Positions 24,020 through 32,884 of a stretch of DNA of 42,936 bases are shown in pieces. Position 1 is the first letter of the stretch. Each line of letters opens with the position of its first letter. This DNA comes from Pseudomonas lundensis (GTDB lineage Bacteria > Pseudomonadota > Gammaproteobacteria > Pseudomonadales > Pseudomonadaceae): positions 1-42,936 of the forward strand of contig NZ_JYKY01000033.1 of NCBI RefSeq assembly GCF_001042985.1, given 5' to 3'. The translations under genes were made by a program, and so were the position numbers. The notes under the pieces were generated by a model. The model was not told the origin of the DNA, ran no database searches, and saw only the letters and a list, made by a program, of their open reading frames with translations.

Positions 24020-24403
24020 TCAGCGCGTGCCAATCATTTGATAGGACAAAAGCCCGGCAGCGGTCATTACCAACGAGCCTACGACGTGTAATGAAATTGA
24101 GCCGAACGCCCAGAGCAGTCTGCCCTCCTGAATCAGGGCAACTGTTTCGGCTGAAAACGTGGAGATAGTAGTAAGCCCCCCACAGAACCCCGTGATGATC
24201 AGCAGGCGCCACTCAGGGCTTAGGGAGGGGGATGCGGCCAAGAATGCGAGGGCCAAGCCAATGATGTAGCCCCCGACCATGTTTGCCACCACAGTCCCAG
24301 GGGGAATTGTCGGGAACAACGCGTTTAGCTTTATACCTAGGAGCCAACGTAACCAGGCACCAAGCGATGCGCCGATAGCGATAACTAGTAGTGATTTCAT
24401 CAT
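24020..24403 (-). CDS. crcB: CrcB/Fluc fluoride channel
   Basis: The 127-residue protein has four membrane segments and the CrcB signatures GASLGAWLRWLLG, GTVVANMVGGYIIG (the conserved Asn) and GFCGGLTTISTFSAETV. It works as a dual-topology dimer that exports fluoride. The start is ATG-ATG at 24403 behind GGAG. A fluoride riboswitch and a hairpin precede it, so it should be fluoride-induced. It is not a metal gene; it shares the island as another inorganic-ion resistance trait. Confidence 0.93.
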   Translation of the reverse strand: MMKSLLVIAIGASLGAWLRWLLGIKLNALFPTIPPGTVVANMVGGYIIGLALAFLAASPSLSPEWRLLIITGFCGGLTTISTFSAETVALIQEGRLLWAFGSISLHVVGSLVMTAAGLLSYQMIGTR

Positions 24404-24511
24404 GGTTGCATGTCTCCTCTGGGCTGATTTAGCCGAGGAGGTGCTGATAACCGCACAGTACGAGAGGGGGCTGATATGAGATTTGAAGTCACGATCCTGT
24501 CCTAAATTGGA

Positions 24512-24540
24512 GGACAGGGACACACCTACGCACCCTGTCC
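24512..24540 (-). terminator. Hairpin of the fluoride riboswitch expression platform
   Basis: GGACAGGG pairs with CCCTGTCC. The loop on the minus strand contains CGTAGG, which is complementary to CCTACG at the 3' end of the aptamer, offering a switch between aptamer-linked pairing and the hairpin. The T-run after the stem is short (AATTT), so the mechanism is tentative. Confidence 0.5.
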
Positions 24541-24549
24541 AGGGTTCAC

Positions 24550-24597
24550 GTAGGCATCATCAGCACGAAGGCGATTAAAGGAGGAATGCCATCTCCT
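24550..24597 (-). ncRNA. Fluoride riboswitch (crcB motif)
   Basis: On the minus strand the order AGGAGATGGCATTCCTCC, TTTAATCGCC, GCTGATGATGCCTACG matches the conserved fluoride aptamer: GGNGATGG start, TTCCTCC loop with TTTAA, and GATGATGCC close. It lies about 145 bp upstream of crcB in the same direction. Confidence 0.9.
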
Positions 24598-24783
24598 GTT
24601 TTTATCCTATAGCAGCGGCGCTAAGACTTTCAAGCCACCAAATGTTGATAGGCACGTACTTTTCAAGACTAGCAGTTGTGACCAGGCGGTTATCGACTGA
24701 ACAGGTTTCGCATCCACAACGCCGACCAGAATACCCCACGCCCCTCGCATTGCCGTTCAAGAAATGGATCGTTTTCCAATTGA

Positions 24784-25239
24784 TCATTGAGTCGAGGCAT
24801 CAATACAACCCGCTTTGGTGTATACACCCGACTGCTCCGGGACACCTTTGTTGACACTCGACAATGAGGCGTACAACTCGACCTGTGCCTGACAATTTCC
24901 TTTTCGGTTCAGGGTTATGCTGTGAGGCACTGGGCTTACCGAACAAGAGCCCTCTTGCTTGAGTACAAGGTACGCATGTTTTTCAATTGGGCTTAGCAGG
25001 CTCTGGGTGGAGAAGGAACACCCACTCAGAATCAGCTTTTCCCCTGAAATCTTGAAGGCAAGGGGCGCCTGATTCTGAGATTCGGAGGTGGTCCATTCAC
25101 CTTCAGCCCAAGTCCCAACAACCGTTTTATCCATTTCAAACGATTGCTTAGGGGATGACTCTTTTTGATCGCAGCCACTGCCTAGCAACACTGCGAGCAA
25201 AACGGGTGAAACAGTTAAGACACTTGTGAACCGGTTCAT
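24784..25239 (-). CDS. Hypothetical lipoprotein
   Basis: The 151-residue precursor has a lipoprotein signal (LLAVLLGSGCDQ, Cys ~23) and a secreted domain with several cysteines (SGCSFST, EGSCSVSP, KGNCQAQV, AGCIDAST), suggesting two disulfides, and a GTWAEGEWTT lipocalin-like opening. I do not recognise the family. It stands alone between crcB and the arsenic operon, reading in the same direction as both. Confidence 0.65.
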   Translation of the reverse strand: MNRFTSVLTVSPVLLAVLLGSGCDQKESSPKQSFEMDKTVVGTWAEGEWTTSESQNQAPLAFKISGEKLILSGCSFSTQSLLSPIEKHAYLVLKQEGSCSVSPVPHSITLNRKGNCQAQVELYASLSSVNKGVPEQSGVYTKAGCIDASTQ

Positions 25240-25320
25240 GACTTGCCTCCAACACTTGCCTGCCTTACCTCAAATGCCTGGCTGCTGGTAGCGATTGGCT
25301 GCAAGCCTTTCAGAGCGGCT

Positions 25321-26541
25321 TCACATCGCCTCGGCATGCCTCGGTAACCCGATAGAAATCAGTGCTGCGAGCAGCACAAAGGCGCTCGATATCCACAAGC
25401 ACGCGCCTAACCCATACACCTGATAAACCCAGCCGGAGAGTACCGTGCCGATCAACCGTCCCATGGCGTTGGACATGTAATAAAAACCCACATCCAGCGA
25501 CACGCCATCTTCCTTGGCGTAGGACACGATCAGGTAGCTGTGCAACGACGAGTTCACCGCAAACAGAGCGCCAAAAACCATCAGTCCGCCGAGCAACACC
25601 ACCTGTTGCGACAGCCCGGTGTTCAGAGCGAGAGCAATGGCCGCGGGCAGGCCCGCCAGTGCAAGTGCCCACAAAAACGCCGCACGACCATCCGGTACGT
25701 GCCCCCGTTTCTTTCCAGTGATGTTGGGCGCGAAGGACTGCACGATGCCGTAGCCAATCACCCAGACCGCCAGAAATCCACCGACCTTCCAGAAGTCCCA
25801 GCCGAAGACACTGCTCAGGTACACCGGCAAGGCCACTACAAACCAGACATCGCGGGCGCCGAACAGGAACATCCGCGCCGCTGAGAGGATATTGATCGCC
25901 CGGCTTTTGGACAGAATGTCGCGAAACTTTGGCTTGGCTTTGGCTTTGCCCAAGTCCTTCTTCAACAGAATCAAGCTGCTGATCCAGATCAGCGCCAAGA
26001 CACCCGCCATGGCCAGCAAGGCGCCTTTGAAGCCGATGAGTGCCAGCAAGGCTCCGCCGAGAAAGAAGCCGACACCCTTGAGTGCGTTCTTCGAGCCGGT
26101 GAGGATCGCCACCCACTGGTAGAGCTTGCCCTGCTGCCCATCAGGGACCAGAAGCTTGATGGAGCTTTTGGCACTCATCTTGTTAAGGTCTTTGGCAATC
26201 CCCGACAGCGCCTGAGCGCCCATCACCCATGGGATGGTCAGCCAGGCTACCGGAACCGTCAGCATCAGCAGCGCCGCGACCTGGATGCCCAGCCCGATGT
26301 TCATGGTTCGGTTCAGCCCCAACCGAGCGCCTAGGTAGCCACCCACCAGGTTGGTGATCACGCCAAAGAGTTCGTAGAACAGAAACAACGCCGCGATTTG
26401 TAGTGGGCTGTAGCCCAACGCGTGAAAATGCAGCACCACCAACATGCGCAAGGCGCCGTCGGTGAGGGTGAATGCCCAGTAGTTGCCCGTCACGAGCAGG
26501 TACTGCCGCACTTCCGGAGCGAGGGCTGACAACGCTTTCAT
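25321..26541 (-). CDS. arsJ: ArsJ, organoarsenical efflux MFS transporter
   Basis: The 406-residue MFS protein with about 12 segments matches ArsJ, including the opening VRQYLLVTGNYWAFTLTDGA and the motif GYLGARLGLNRTMNIGLG. ArsJ exports 1-arseno-3-phosphoglycerate, made by the partner GAPDH when arsenate replaces phosphate. The GAPDH gene lies 9 bp upstream on the same transcript, the defining context. Last gene of the ars operon. Confidence 0.92.
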   Translation of the reverse strand: MKALSALAPEVRQYLLVTGNYWAFTLTDGALRMLVVLHFHALGYSPLQIAALFLFYELFGVITNLVGGYLGARLGLNRTMNIGLGIQVAALLMLTVPVAWLTIPWVMGAQALSGIAKDLNKMSAKSSIKLLVPDGQQGKLYQWVAILTGSKNALKGVGFFLGGALLALIGFKGALLAMAGVLALIWISSLILLKKDLGKAKAKPKFRDILSKSRAINILSAARMFLFGARDVWFVVALPVYLSSVFGWDFWKVGGFLAVWVIGYGIVQSFAPNITGKKRGHVPDGRAAFLWALALAGLPAAIALALNTGLSQQVVLLGGLMVFGALFAVNSSLHSYLIVSYAKEDGVSLDVGFYYMSNAMGRLIGTVLSGWVYQVYGLGACLWISSAFVLLAALISIGLPRHAEAM

Positions 26542-26550
26542 GACCGCTCC

Positions 26551-27555
26551 TTAGACTGCCAGACCAACCATTTTGGCCAGTTCGACGGTACGGTTGGCAT
26601 AGCCCCACTCGTTGTCGTACCAGGCGTAAAGTTTGACCTGGGTGCCATTGATAACCATGGTCGACAGCGCATCGATGATCGATGAGCGCGGGTCAGTACG
26701 GTAGTCGATGGACACCAACGGACGCGTCTCGAAACCGAGGATGTCTTTCAGCTCGTTCTCGGCAGCGTGCTTGAGGAGTTGATTCACTTCTTCGACGGTC
26801 GTGGCGCGCTCGACCTCGAAGACACAGTCAGTCAGCGAAGCGTTGGCTAGCGGCACGCGTACGGCGTGACCATTCAGTCGTCCACGCAGCTCCGGGAAAA
26901 TTTCGGCGATGGCGGTGGCCGAGCCGGTGCTGGTCGGAATCAAACTCATCCCCGAAGCACGCGCACGACGCAGATCCTTGTGCGGCTGATCGAGAATGCT
27001 TTGGGTGTTGGTCAGGTCGTGGATGGTGGTGATCGAACCGTGGCGAATGCCCAGCTTTTCGTGGATCACTTTCACCACTGGCGCCAGACAGTTTGTGGTG
27101 CAAGAAGCAGCGGTGACGATTCGATGTTCAGCCGGCTTGAACAGCTGATGGTTGACGCCCATGACGACGTTCAATGCCCCTTTTTCCTTCACCGGAGCGC
27201 AGACCACCACACGCTTCACGCCTTGGTCGAGGTAAGCCTGCAACACCGCCACGGTTTTCATCTTGCCGCTGGCCTCGATCACCAGATCGCAGCCCGACCA
27301 GTCGGTGTCCGCAATCGCTTTGTTCGCGGTGACCTTGATGCGCTTGCCGCCAATGACCACCTGATCGCCTTCAGCGCTGGCTTCGTTGTGCCAACGACCA
27401 TGCACCGAGTCGAAATTGATCAGGTGCGCATGGGTTACTGCATCGCCTGCCGGATCGTTGATCTGCACGAACTCAAACTCCGGCCAGTTCCAGGCGGCTC
27501 GCAGAGCGAGGCGACCGATCCGGCCAAAACCATTGATGCCAACTTTGATAGTCAT
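26551..27555 (-). CDS. ArsJ-associated glyceraldehyde-3-phosphate dehydrogenase
   Basis: The 334-residue GAPDH has an N-terminal NAD fold (IKVGINGFGRIGRLALRAAW), the catalytic Cys motif ASCTTNCLAP (~150) and the C-terminal WYDNEWGYANR. With arsenate it forms the unstable 1-arseno-3-phosphoglycerate that ArsJ expels, a two-protein arsenate resistance route. It is a dedicated ars copy, not the housekeeping enzyme, judged by its place directly before arsJ. Confidence 0.93.
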   Translation of the reverse strand: MTIKVGINGFGRIGRLALRAAWNWPEFEFVQINDPAGDAVTHAHLINFDSVHGRWHNEASAEGDQVVIGGKRIKVTANKAIADTDWSGCDLVIEASGKMKTVAVLQAYLDQGVKRVVVCAPVKEKGALNVVMGVNHQLFKPAEHRIVTAASCTTNCLAPVVKVIHEKLGIRHGSITTIHDLTNTQSILDQPHKDLRRARASGMSLIPTSTGSATAIAEIFPELRGRLNGHAVRVPLANASLTDCVFEVERATTVEEVNQLLKHAAENELKDILGFETRPLVSIDYRTDPRSSIIDALSTMVINGTQVKLYAWYDNEWGYANRTVELAKMVGLAV

Positions 27556-27578
27556 GTTGTTGTGCTCTGTATCTGTTG

Positions 27579-28091
27579 TCAGTGAGAGTTCGACTGAGTG
27601 TCGAACTGGCCGATGTATTCAATGTGGGCTGGATGCTGGATGGCCCGCGGACGCAACGACTGAACATCGCGGATGGCATCGCTGAATGGCACACCGCTTT
27701 CGATCAACAGTTGAGCCGCGATCAAACCGGTACGGCCCGAGCCGCCCTTGCAATGGATGGCAATGGTTTTCCCTTCGGTCAGCAACTGCTGGAGTCGCGG
27801 ATGATGCTGTTCCCATGCGGCTTTGAATGCTTCGCCAGGCGCTTGATCGTCTTCTACTGGCAGGTGAAACCACTCGATGCCTAGCATTTGGCATTCTTCC
27901 GGCAGCAGGTCGATCTCGTTTTGAAGCAACTCTTCGGTCGGCATCAGCGTCAGCAAGGCCGAGGCCCCCGCTTCCTTGAGGGTTTGCAGCGCCTCGAAAG
28001 GCTTGGTGCCCTTCGTGCCTGGACACGGGGTGAAGATCAATTGACCATTGAACTGTGCCAGCGACAGTACGGAATATGGGTGTTGTTGCAC
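27579..28091 (-). CDS. Cys-based protein phosphatase in the ars operon
   Basis: The 170-residue protein carries the phosphatase P-loop HCKGGSGRTG (Cys-x5-Arg) and an upstream general-acid region (PVEDDQAPG). It resembles dual-specificity and tyrosine phosphatases. It sits between arsH and GAPDH on the same strand. Similar genes occur next to arsJ-GAPDH pairs; whether it acts on a protein, a phospho-metabolite or arsenate itself cannot be told from the sequence. Confidence 0.82.
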   Translation of the reverse strand: MQQHPYSVLSLAQFNGQLIFTPCPGTKGTKPFEALQTLKEAGASALLTLMPTEELLQNEIDLLPEECQMLGIEWFHLPVEDDQAPGEAFKAAWEQHHPRLQQLLTEGKTIAIHCKGGSGRTGLIAAQLLIESGVPFSDAIRDVQSLRPRAIQHPAHIEYIGQFDTQSNSH

Positions 28092-28103
28092 GGCTAAAAA
28101 TCC

Positions 28104-28820
28104 TCAGATGGAGCGCTGATTGACACGTTTCATAAGTTCTTCCGCCGACTCTTTGCGCTCGGAATAACGATCCACCAGATAGTCCTGGCGGTCGCGAAGC
28201 AGCAGCGTGAATTTCACCAACTCTTCCATCACATCAACGACACGGTCGTAGAACGGAGAAGGTTTCATCCGGCCGTTATCGTCGAACTCCATATAGGCCT
28301 TCGGCACGGAGGACTGGTTGGGGATGGTGAACATGCGCATCCAACGTCCCAGCACTCGCAGCTGATTGACCACGTTGAACGACTGCGAGCCACCGCATAC
28401 CTGCATGACCGCGAGGGTTTTTCCCTGGGTCGGGCGTACCGCGCCCATCGCCAGTGGCACCCAATCAATCTGCGCTTTGAACACTGCGCTCATGGAACCG
28501 TGACGCTCTGGAGAGCACCAGACCTGCCCCTCGGACCACAGCATCAGCTCGCGCAGCACCTTCACACGTAGATGATCGTCGGGTGCGTCATCTGGCAGCG
28601 GCAAACCTGACGGATTGAAAATCCGCGCCTCGGCGCCGAAATGCTCCAGCAGTCGAGCCGCTTCCTCTACCAAAAGGCGACTGAAGGAGCGCTCACGGGT
28701 CGATCCGTACAGCAGCAAAATGCGCGGCTTGTGGATGGAGGTCTTTTCGATACCGAGTTTGTCTGTCGATGGGAGATCAACCAGTTCGGTATCGAGTTGG
28801 GGGATAGGGTCATCAAACAT
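28104..28820 (-). CDS. arsH: ArsH, NADPH-dependent FMN oxidase of organoarsenicals
   Basis: The 238-residue flavoprotein has the FMN-binding loop LLYGSTRERSFSRLLVEEA and the ArsH block VWCSPERHGSMSAVFKAQID, then VCGGSQSFNVVNQLR. ArsH oxidises trivalent methyl- and aryl-arsenicals to less toxic pentavalent forms. I start at MFDDPIPQLD, 8 bp inside the end of acr3, which gives tight coupling; the longer frame lies within acr3. Confidence 0.93.
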   Translation of the reverse strand: MFDDPIPQLDTELVDLPSTDKLGIEKTSIHKPRILLLYGSTRERSFSRLLVEEAARLLEHFGAEARIFNPSGLPLPDDAPDDHLRVKVLRELMLWSEGQVWCSPERHGSMSAVFKAQIDWVPLAMGAVRPTQGKTLAVMQVCGGSQSFNVVNQLRVLGRWMRMFTIPNQSSVPKAYMEFDDNGRMKPSPFYDRVVDVMEELVKFTLLLRDRQDYLVDRYSERKESAEELMKRVNQRSI

Positions 28821-29886
28821 AGTCTTTGTCCTGCGCAATGGCGCTCTTGGATTCATCGAACCAGCGGCGTTTCAACCAAAGGGCCACACCGACCAGAGAA
28901 ATAAGTACCGGTACTTCCACCAGCGGACCAATCACCGTGGCAAAAGCGACCGGAGAAGCCAGGCCGAAGGTGGCAATGGCCACGGCAATTGCCAGTTCGA
29001 AGTTGTTGCTCGCGGCTGTGAAAGCCAATGCGGTGGTGCGCGGGTAGTCAGCCTTGAGCAGCTTGCCCATCCAGAAGCTAATGAAAAACATCACCACGAA
29101 GTAGATCGTCAGAGGGATCGCGATGCGCAATACATCCAACGGCAATTGCAGCACCACATCCCCCTTGAGGCTGAACATGGCCACGATGGTCAACAGCAGC
29201 GCCACCAGCGTCAGCGGGCTGATCTTGGGAATGAAGCGTTCCTGGAACCAAGCCTCGCCTTTACGGGCGATGAGAATCTTGCGGGTAAGAAATCCCGCCA
29301 GGAACGGCACACCCAGATAGATCAGAACCGACTCGGCAATGGTGACAAAGCTGGTCTCGATCACACTGCCTTCCAGCCCGAACAGCGGCGGCAATAGCCC
29401 CAGAAAGATCCAGGCATACACGCTGAAAAACAGGATCTGGAAGATGCTGTTGAACGCCACCAATCCGGCGACGTACTGATTGTTGCCACCTGCGATCTGA
29501 TTCCAGACCAGCACCATCGCGATGCAACGAGCCAAGCCGATCAGGATCAGGCCGGTCATGTATTCCGGCTGGTCCCGCAAGAAGATGATCGCCAGCGCGA
29601 ACATCAACACCGGGCCGATGACCCAGTTCTGGACCAAGGACAAAACGAGGATGCGCTTGTCCTTGAAGACTTCCGGCAGCTCCTCATAACGAACCTTGGC
29701 CAGAGGCGGATACATCATCACGATCAAGCCAATAGCGATGGGTATGTTGGTTGTGCCCACGGAAAGACTGTTGAGCCACTGCGGCCTGCCTTCGAACAGG
29801 CTCCCCAAACCGATGCCCAAGGCCATGGCGAGAAAAATCCACAGGGTCAGGTATCGGTCCAGGAAGGAAAGGCGGCTTTTACTCAT
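28813..29886 (-). CDS. acr3: ACR3-family arsenite efflux permease
   Basis: The 357-residue membrane protein has ten segments and the ACR3 signature GLARCIAMVLVWNQIAGG with the essential Cys. It exports As(III) using the proton gradient. Two ATGs lie 6 bp apart; 29886 is better spaced from AGGAG (8 bases) than 29892 (2 bases). It follows arsC and precedes arsH. Confidence 0.93.
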   Translation of the reverse strand: MSKSRLSFLDRYLTLWIFLAMALGIGLGSLFEGRPQWLNSLSVGTTNIPIAIGLIVMMYPPLAKVRYEELPEVFKDKRILVLSLVQNWVIGPVLMFALAIIFLRDQPEYMTGLILIGLARCIAMVLVWNQIAGGNNQYVAGLVAFNSIFQILFFSVYAWIFLGLLPPLFGLEGSVIETSFVTIAESVLIYLGVPFLAGFLTRKILIARKGEAWFQERFIPKISPLTLVALLLTIVAMFSLKGDVVLQLPLDVLRIAIPLTIYFVVMFFISFWMGKLLKADYPRTTALAFTAASNNFELAIAVAIATFGLASPVAFATVIGPLVEVPVLISLVGVALWLKRRWFDESKSAIAQDKDYV

Positions 29887-29903
29887 GATCATTGCTCCTG
29901 TGG

Positions 29904-30374
29904 TTACAGCGTGCTAATCAGGGCCAGCTCTGCCTTGAGCTGTTCGGCATTCAGTTGGGAATGCGGTAAAGCCAGGAAGGCTTCAATACGGGTTCTGATC
30001 TGCTCCAACGTGGCTTCAAAAGCCGCCTCGATCTCTGCTTGAGTTCCGTGGTATTCCGAAGGGTCAGCCAGCCCCCAGTGGGCCTTGGTGGCCGGTCCGA
30101 AAAATACCGGGCAGGCCTCACCGGCAGCCTTGTCGCACACCGTGATGACAAAATCGGGAGCCAGGTTCACATGGACATCGCTGGACTTACTGAACAATCC
30201 GTCTGTCGAAATAACTGCTTTCTCCAACGTTTTTAGACTCAGCGGATGCACTCCCCCTTTGGGCTGACTGCCAGCGCTGTAGGCTTTCATGCCTTCCGGT
30301 GCCAAGTGATTGAAAACCGCCTCACAAAGGATGCTGCGACAGCTATTGGCAGTGCAGAGGAACAGGATTTTCAT
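29904..30374 (-). CDS. arsC: ArsC, thioredoxin-type arsenate reductase
   Basis: The 156-residue LMW-phosphatase-fold enzyme has the P-loop FLCTANSCRSILCEAV (Cys-x5-Arg) and the resolving cysteine pair in ITVCDKAAGEACPVF. It reduces As(V) to As(III) for export by Acr3. It lies 17 bp upstream of acr3. A second relative is encoded at 30783. Confidence 0.93.
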   Translation of the reverse strand: MKILFLCTANSCRSILCEAVFNHLAPEGMKAYSAGSQPKGGVHPLSLKTLEKAVISTDGLFSKSSDVHVNLAPDFVITVCDKAAGEACPVFFGPATKAHWGLADPSEYHGTQAEIEAAFEATLEQIRTRIEAFLALPHSQLNAEQLKAELALISTL

Positions 30375-30401
30375 CGAGCGATCTCGTAGTCGAAGGCGGA
30401 A

Positions 30402-30773
30402 TCAGGCGATTTTGCTTTCACAGCACACGGCTGCCCGTTCAGGACGGTCACCCATTTCATCAAGGCGTTTGGCATCAGGGCTCAACCAGTGCTTGTTGCT
30501 TTCCAGCACGGTGGTCAGCACTTGATGAACCCAATCAGGGAGATTCGGGTGCAGTCGGTAATACACCCATTGGCCTTGCCGACGGTCCGACAACAGGCCG
30601 CAAGTACGCAGTTGCGCTAGGTGCCTGGAGATTTTCGGCTGACTCTCGTTCAACGCGCAGGTCAGCTCGCAAACACAAAACTCTCCTTCACGGGTGATGA
30701 GCATCATCGTGCGGACCCGAGTGTCGTCAGCAAGGCATTTGAAAACAGTGGTCGGTGTCAGATGGTCAGCCAT
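30402..30773 (-). CDS. arsR: ArsR arsenic-responsive repressor
   Basis: The 123-residue winged-helix repressor of the ArsR/SmtB family has the As(III) site EFCVCELT (Cys-x-Cys in the recognition helix region) and the DNA-reading helix SQPKISRHLAQLRTCG. A further Cys pair (AAVCCES) lies near the C-terminus. It is second in the operon, after the arsC-like gene, and presumably represses from the site near 31212. Confidence 0.93.
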   Translation of the reverse strand: MADHLTPTTVFKCLADDTRVRTMMLITREGEFCVCELTCALNESQPKISRHLAQLRTCGLLSDRRQGQWVYYRLHPNLPDWVHQVLTTVLESNKHWLSPDAKRLDEMGDRPERAAVCCESKIA

Positions 30774-30782
30774 ATCGTTTTC

Positions 30783-31196
30783 TCAGTGTTTGTTTTTGAC
30801 CAAGACGAACATCTTGATGCGCTCATGAATTTCGTGAAGGGTGTGACGGAAGGCATCGGGTTTGGTGCTGGTGACCGGGTCTTCAAAACTCCAGGCCAAT
30901 GCCTCACCCGCTCCAGGTAAAGACAGGCATTCCGCTGCGGCTTTATCACACAAGGTGATGACGTAATCGAAACGCTCACCACGGAATTCGTCTATCGACT
31001 TGCTACGTAATCCTTCGGTGCTCACACCGATGTGTGAAAGCGCCTCGAAGGTGCGCGGATCTACCTGAGTTGGAGTTGTGCCGGCGCTGAACGCCTCGAA
31101 ATGCTCCGAATCGGTATGCCTCAGCAACGCTTGGGCCAACTGGGAGCGTGCAGCGTTGGCAGTACAGACGAACAGGACACGGGCTTTGCTGGTCAT
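30783..31196 (-). CDS. Second LMW-phosphatase-type arsenate reductase
   Basis: The 137-residue protein has the P-loop FVCTANAARSQLAQALL (Cys-x5-Arg) and the downstream cysteines of ITLCDKAAAECLSLP, so all catalytic Cys of the thioredoxin-coupled type are present. It is the first gene of the ars operon, ahead of arsR. It is clearly diverged from the arsC at 29904, so it is not a recent duplicate. It could reduce arsenate with another donor or act as a phosphatase. Confidence 0.85.
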   Translation of the reverse strand: MTSKARVLFVCTANAARSQLAQALLRHTDSEHFEAFSAGTTPTQVDPRTFEALSHIGVSTEGLRSKSIDEFRGERFDYVITLCDKAAAECLSLPGAGEALAWSFEDPVTSTKPDAFRHTLHEIHERIKMFVLVKNKH

Positions 31197-31211
31197 TGTG
31201 AAGCCTCAGCT

Positions 31212-31247
31212 CATATGCGGTTTAACGAATATATGTTTTTCCGCATG
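31212..31247 (-). promoter_or_regulatory. Putative ArsR operator/promoter of the ars operon
   Basis: CATATGCGG and CCGCATG form an inverted repeat around an AT-rich centre that also contains ATATATG. It lies just upstream of the first ars gene. AT-rich dyads like this are typical ArsR targets; exact limits are uncertain. Confidence 0.45.
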
Positions 31248-31476
31248 CAAGATAAAGAGTCAACGACCCATTAATCCATCAAAACGATTGGACTCCGCCG
31301 AGCACCTTCAATGAAAGCTGTGTATTAAGGCGCTAGCCAGCCTTCCGTGTCTCTTCAAATATCTGCGGCGGTGCATATATGGTTTCTGTAATGAATCTGT
31401 TACTCACCCAGAAATAGGTCGCTCCTTGGTTCAAGGACTACCTGGACGTGCAAAAGAAAATAAGAAGGTCGCCCCT

Positions 31477-31504
31477 AACCCGCCCCGGTCATCGAGGGCG
31501 GGTT
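31477..31504. terminator. GC-rich hairpin downstream of the flavoprotein gene
   Basis: AACCCGCCC pairs perfectly with GGGCGGGTT across a ten-base loop, 13 bp beyond the stop of the 31518 gene. The following T-run is weak. The rest of 31197-31517 holds only the ars promoter and no gene. Confidence 0.55.
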
Positions 31505-31517
31505 CGGTTACTGCGCA

Positions 31518-32873
31518 CTAGGCTTTGCAACAACCCGGCGAGGTACGAGGCGCGGCCTCAAGGATTGTCTCTCCGGTGCCACAACAAGACGTCTGACTTG
31601 CCGAAGCCTTCAAGCGATCATCGACTTCATCGAAATCCGAGTTGCAAATGCCCGTTTCCGGGAGGATCAGCTCAACCCTTTTGGCCGCATCCCAATCACC
31701 CGCCAGCGCCGCGACGACAGAGCGAACTTGCTCATACCCAGTCATCAACAAGAACGTAGGCGCCCGACCATAGCTCTTCATCCCAACAATGAACAAACCT
31801 TCCTCAGGATGGGCAAGTTCTATCGCGCCATGAGGTCTGACCGTACCGCAGCTGTGCTCGTTGGGATCGATCATTGGAGCGAGCAACACTGCGCTTTGAG
31901 TTGCGGGATCAAGTGCGATACGCAACTCGGCGAGCAGGCTCATGTCAGGTCGGAATCCGGTCGCCACAATGATTTGGTCCACAGGTGGAAGTATCTGGTC
32001 TCCCGCCTTCACAACCAACCCTTGGCCATTGCCTACAACCTGATCAATAGCGACGTTTTTGAACAGCTCGATCACGCCGTCATTCAGCAATTGGCGAATC
32101 TTCAGGCCGAGCTTTCCGCGCTCTTCCAATTGATCATTCGCACCACCACCCAGAATGCGCTCAAGAGAATTACCCCGGATCGCCCATAGCACTTTGGTTT
32201 GCGGTGCCTCCTGAATCAGACGCACCAGATCCTGTAGGGCGTTAAACGCGGAGTGACCACCACCCACCACCAGCACTCTTTTGTTGGCATAGCGATTCCG
32301 CGCACGACCCAGCACCTCCGGAATGCCGTACGCAATGTGCGCTGCATGCTCGATCTCGCCCAATGCAGGGATGCCATGGGCGCCCATCCAGTTTGGTGTC
32401 AGGTAGGTGCCCGAGGCATCAATGACAGCACTGGCAAGCACATCCTGTTCACCCGCCGGCCCTGCGACACGCAGTAAAAAAGGAGCTGCCGATCTGCCCT
32501 GGGTCTTCATCACATCCTGACCGACGCGAGTGGCTGCCAGAACACGGGTATTGAACTGCAAGTGACGCTTGATCTGTTCGAGGTCGGCGAAAGGTCGAAC
32601 AAACCGGTCCAGCAGTTCACGACCCGTTGGATACTCGTTCTCCGGTGGTGGAGTCCAACCATCGGCCAGCAGAAGATTGGCCGCCTCCTTGTCCACATTG
32701 AACTGCCACGGAGAGAACATCTTCACATGCGCCCATTCTTCAATGCTGGCCCCAGCCTCCGGACCAGCTTCCAGGATCAGCGGAGTGATACCTCTGGCCA
32801 GCAGGTGAGCGGCTGTGGCGAGGCCCACTGGGCCTGCACCGATTATGGCGACGGGAAGGTGAGTGTTATCCAT
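31518..32873 (-). CDS. FAD/NAD(P)-binding flavoprotein paired with arsN1
   Basis: The 451-residue two-dinucleotide-domain flavoprotein has an FAD loop (VAIIGAGPVGLATAAHLLARG), an NAD(P) loop (VLVVGGGHSAFNALQDLV) and the ATGFRPD motif. The C-terminus carries Cys clusters (SQTSCCGTGE and SPGCCKA) suited to binding As(III). I start at MDNTHLP; the upstream frame overlaps arsN1. It lies 11 bp after arsN1 on the same strand. It could oxidise trivalent or organic arsenic, but the reaction is not known to me. Confidence 0.82.
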   Translation of the reverse strand: MDNTHLPVAIIGAGPVGLATAAHLLARGITPLILEAGPEAGASIEEWAHVKMFSPWQFNVDKEAANLLLADGWTPPPENEYPTGRELLDRFVRPFADLEQIKRHLQFNTRVLAATRVGQDVMKTQGRSAAPFLLRVAGPAGEQDVLASAVIDASGTYLTPNWMGAHGIPALGEIEHAAHIAYGIPEVLGRARNRYANKRVLVVGGGHSAFNALQDLVRLIQEAPQTKVLWAIRGNSLERILGGGANDQLEERGKLGLKIRQLLNDGVIELFKNVAIDQVVGNGQGLVVKAGDQILPPVDQIIVATGFRPDMSLLAELRIALDPATQSAVLLAPMIDPNEHSCGTVRPHGAIELAHPEEGLFIVGMKSYGRAPTFLLMTGYEQVRSVVAALAGDWDAAKRVELILPETGICNSDFDEVDDRLKASASQTSCCGTGETILEAAPRTSPGCCKA

Positions 32874-32884
32874 GATCGACTCCT

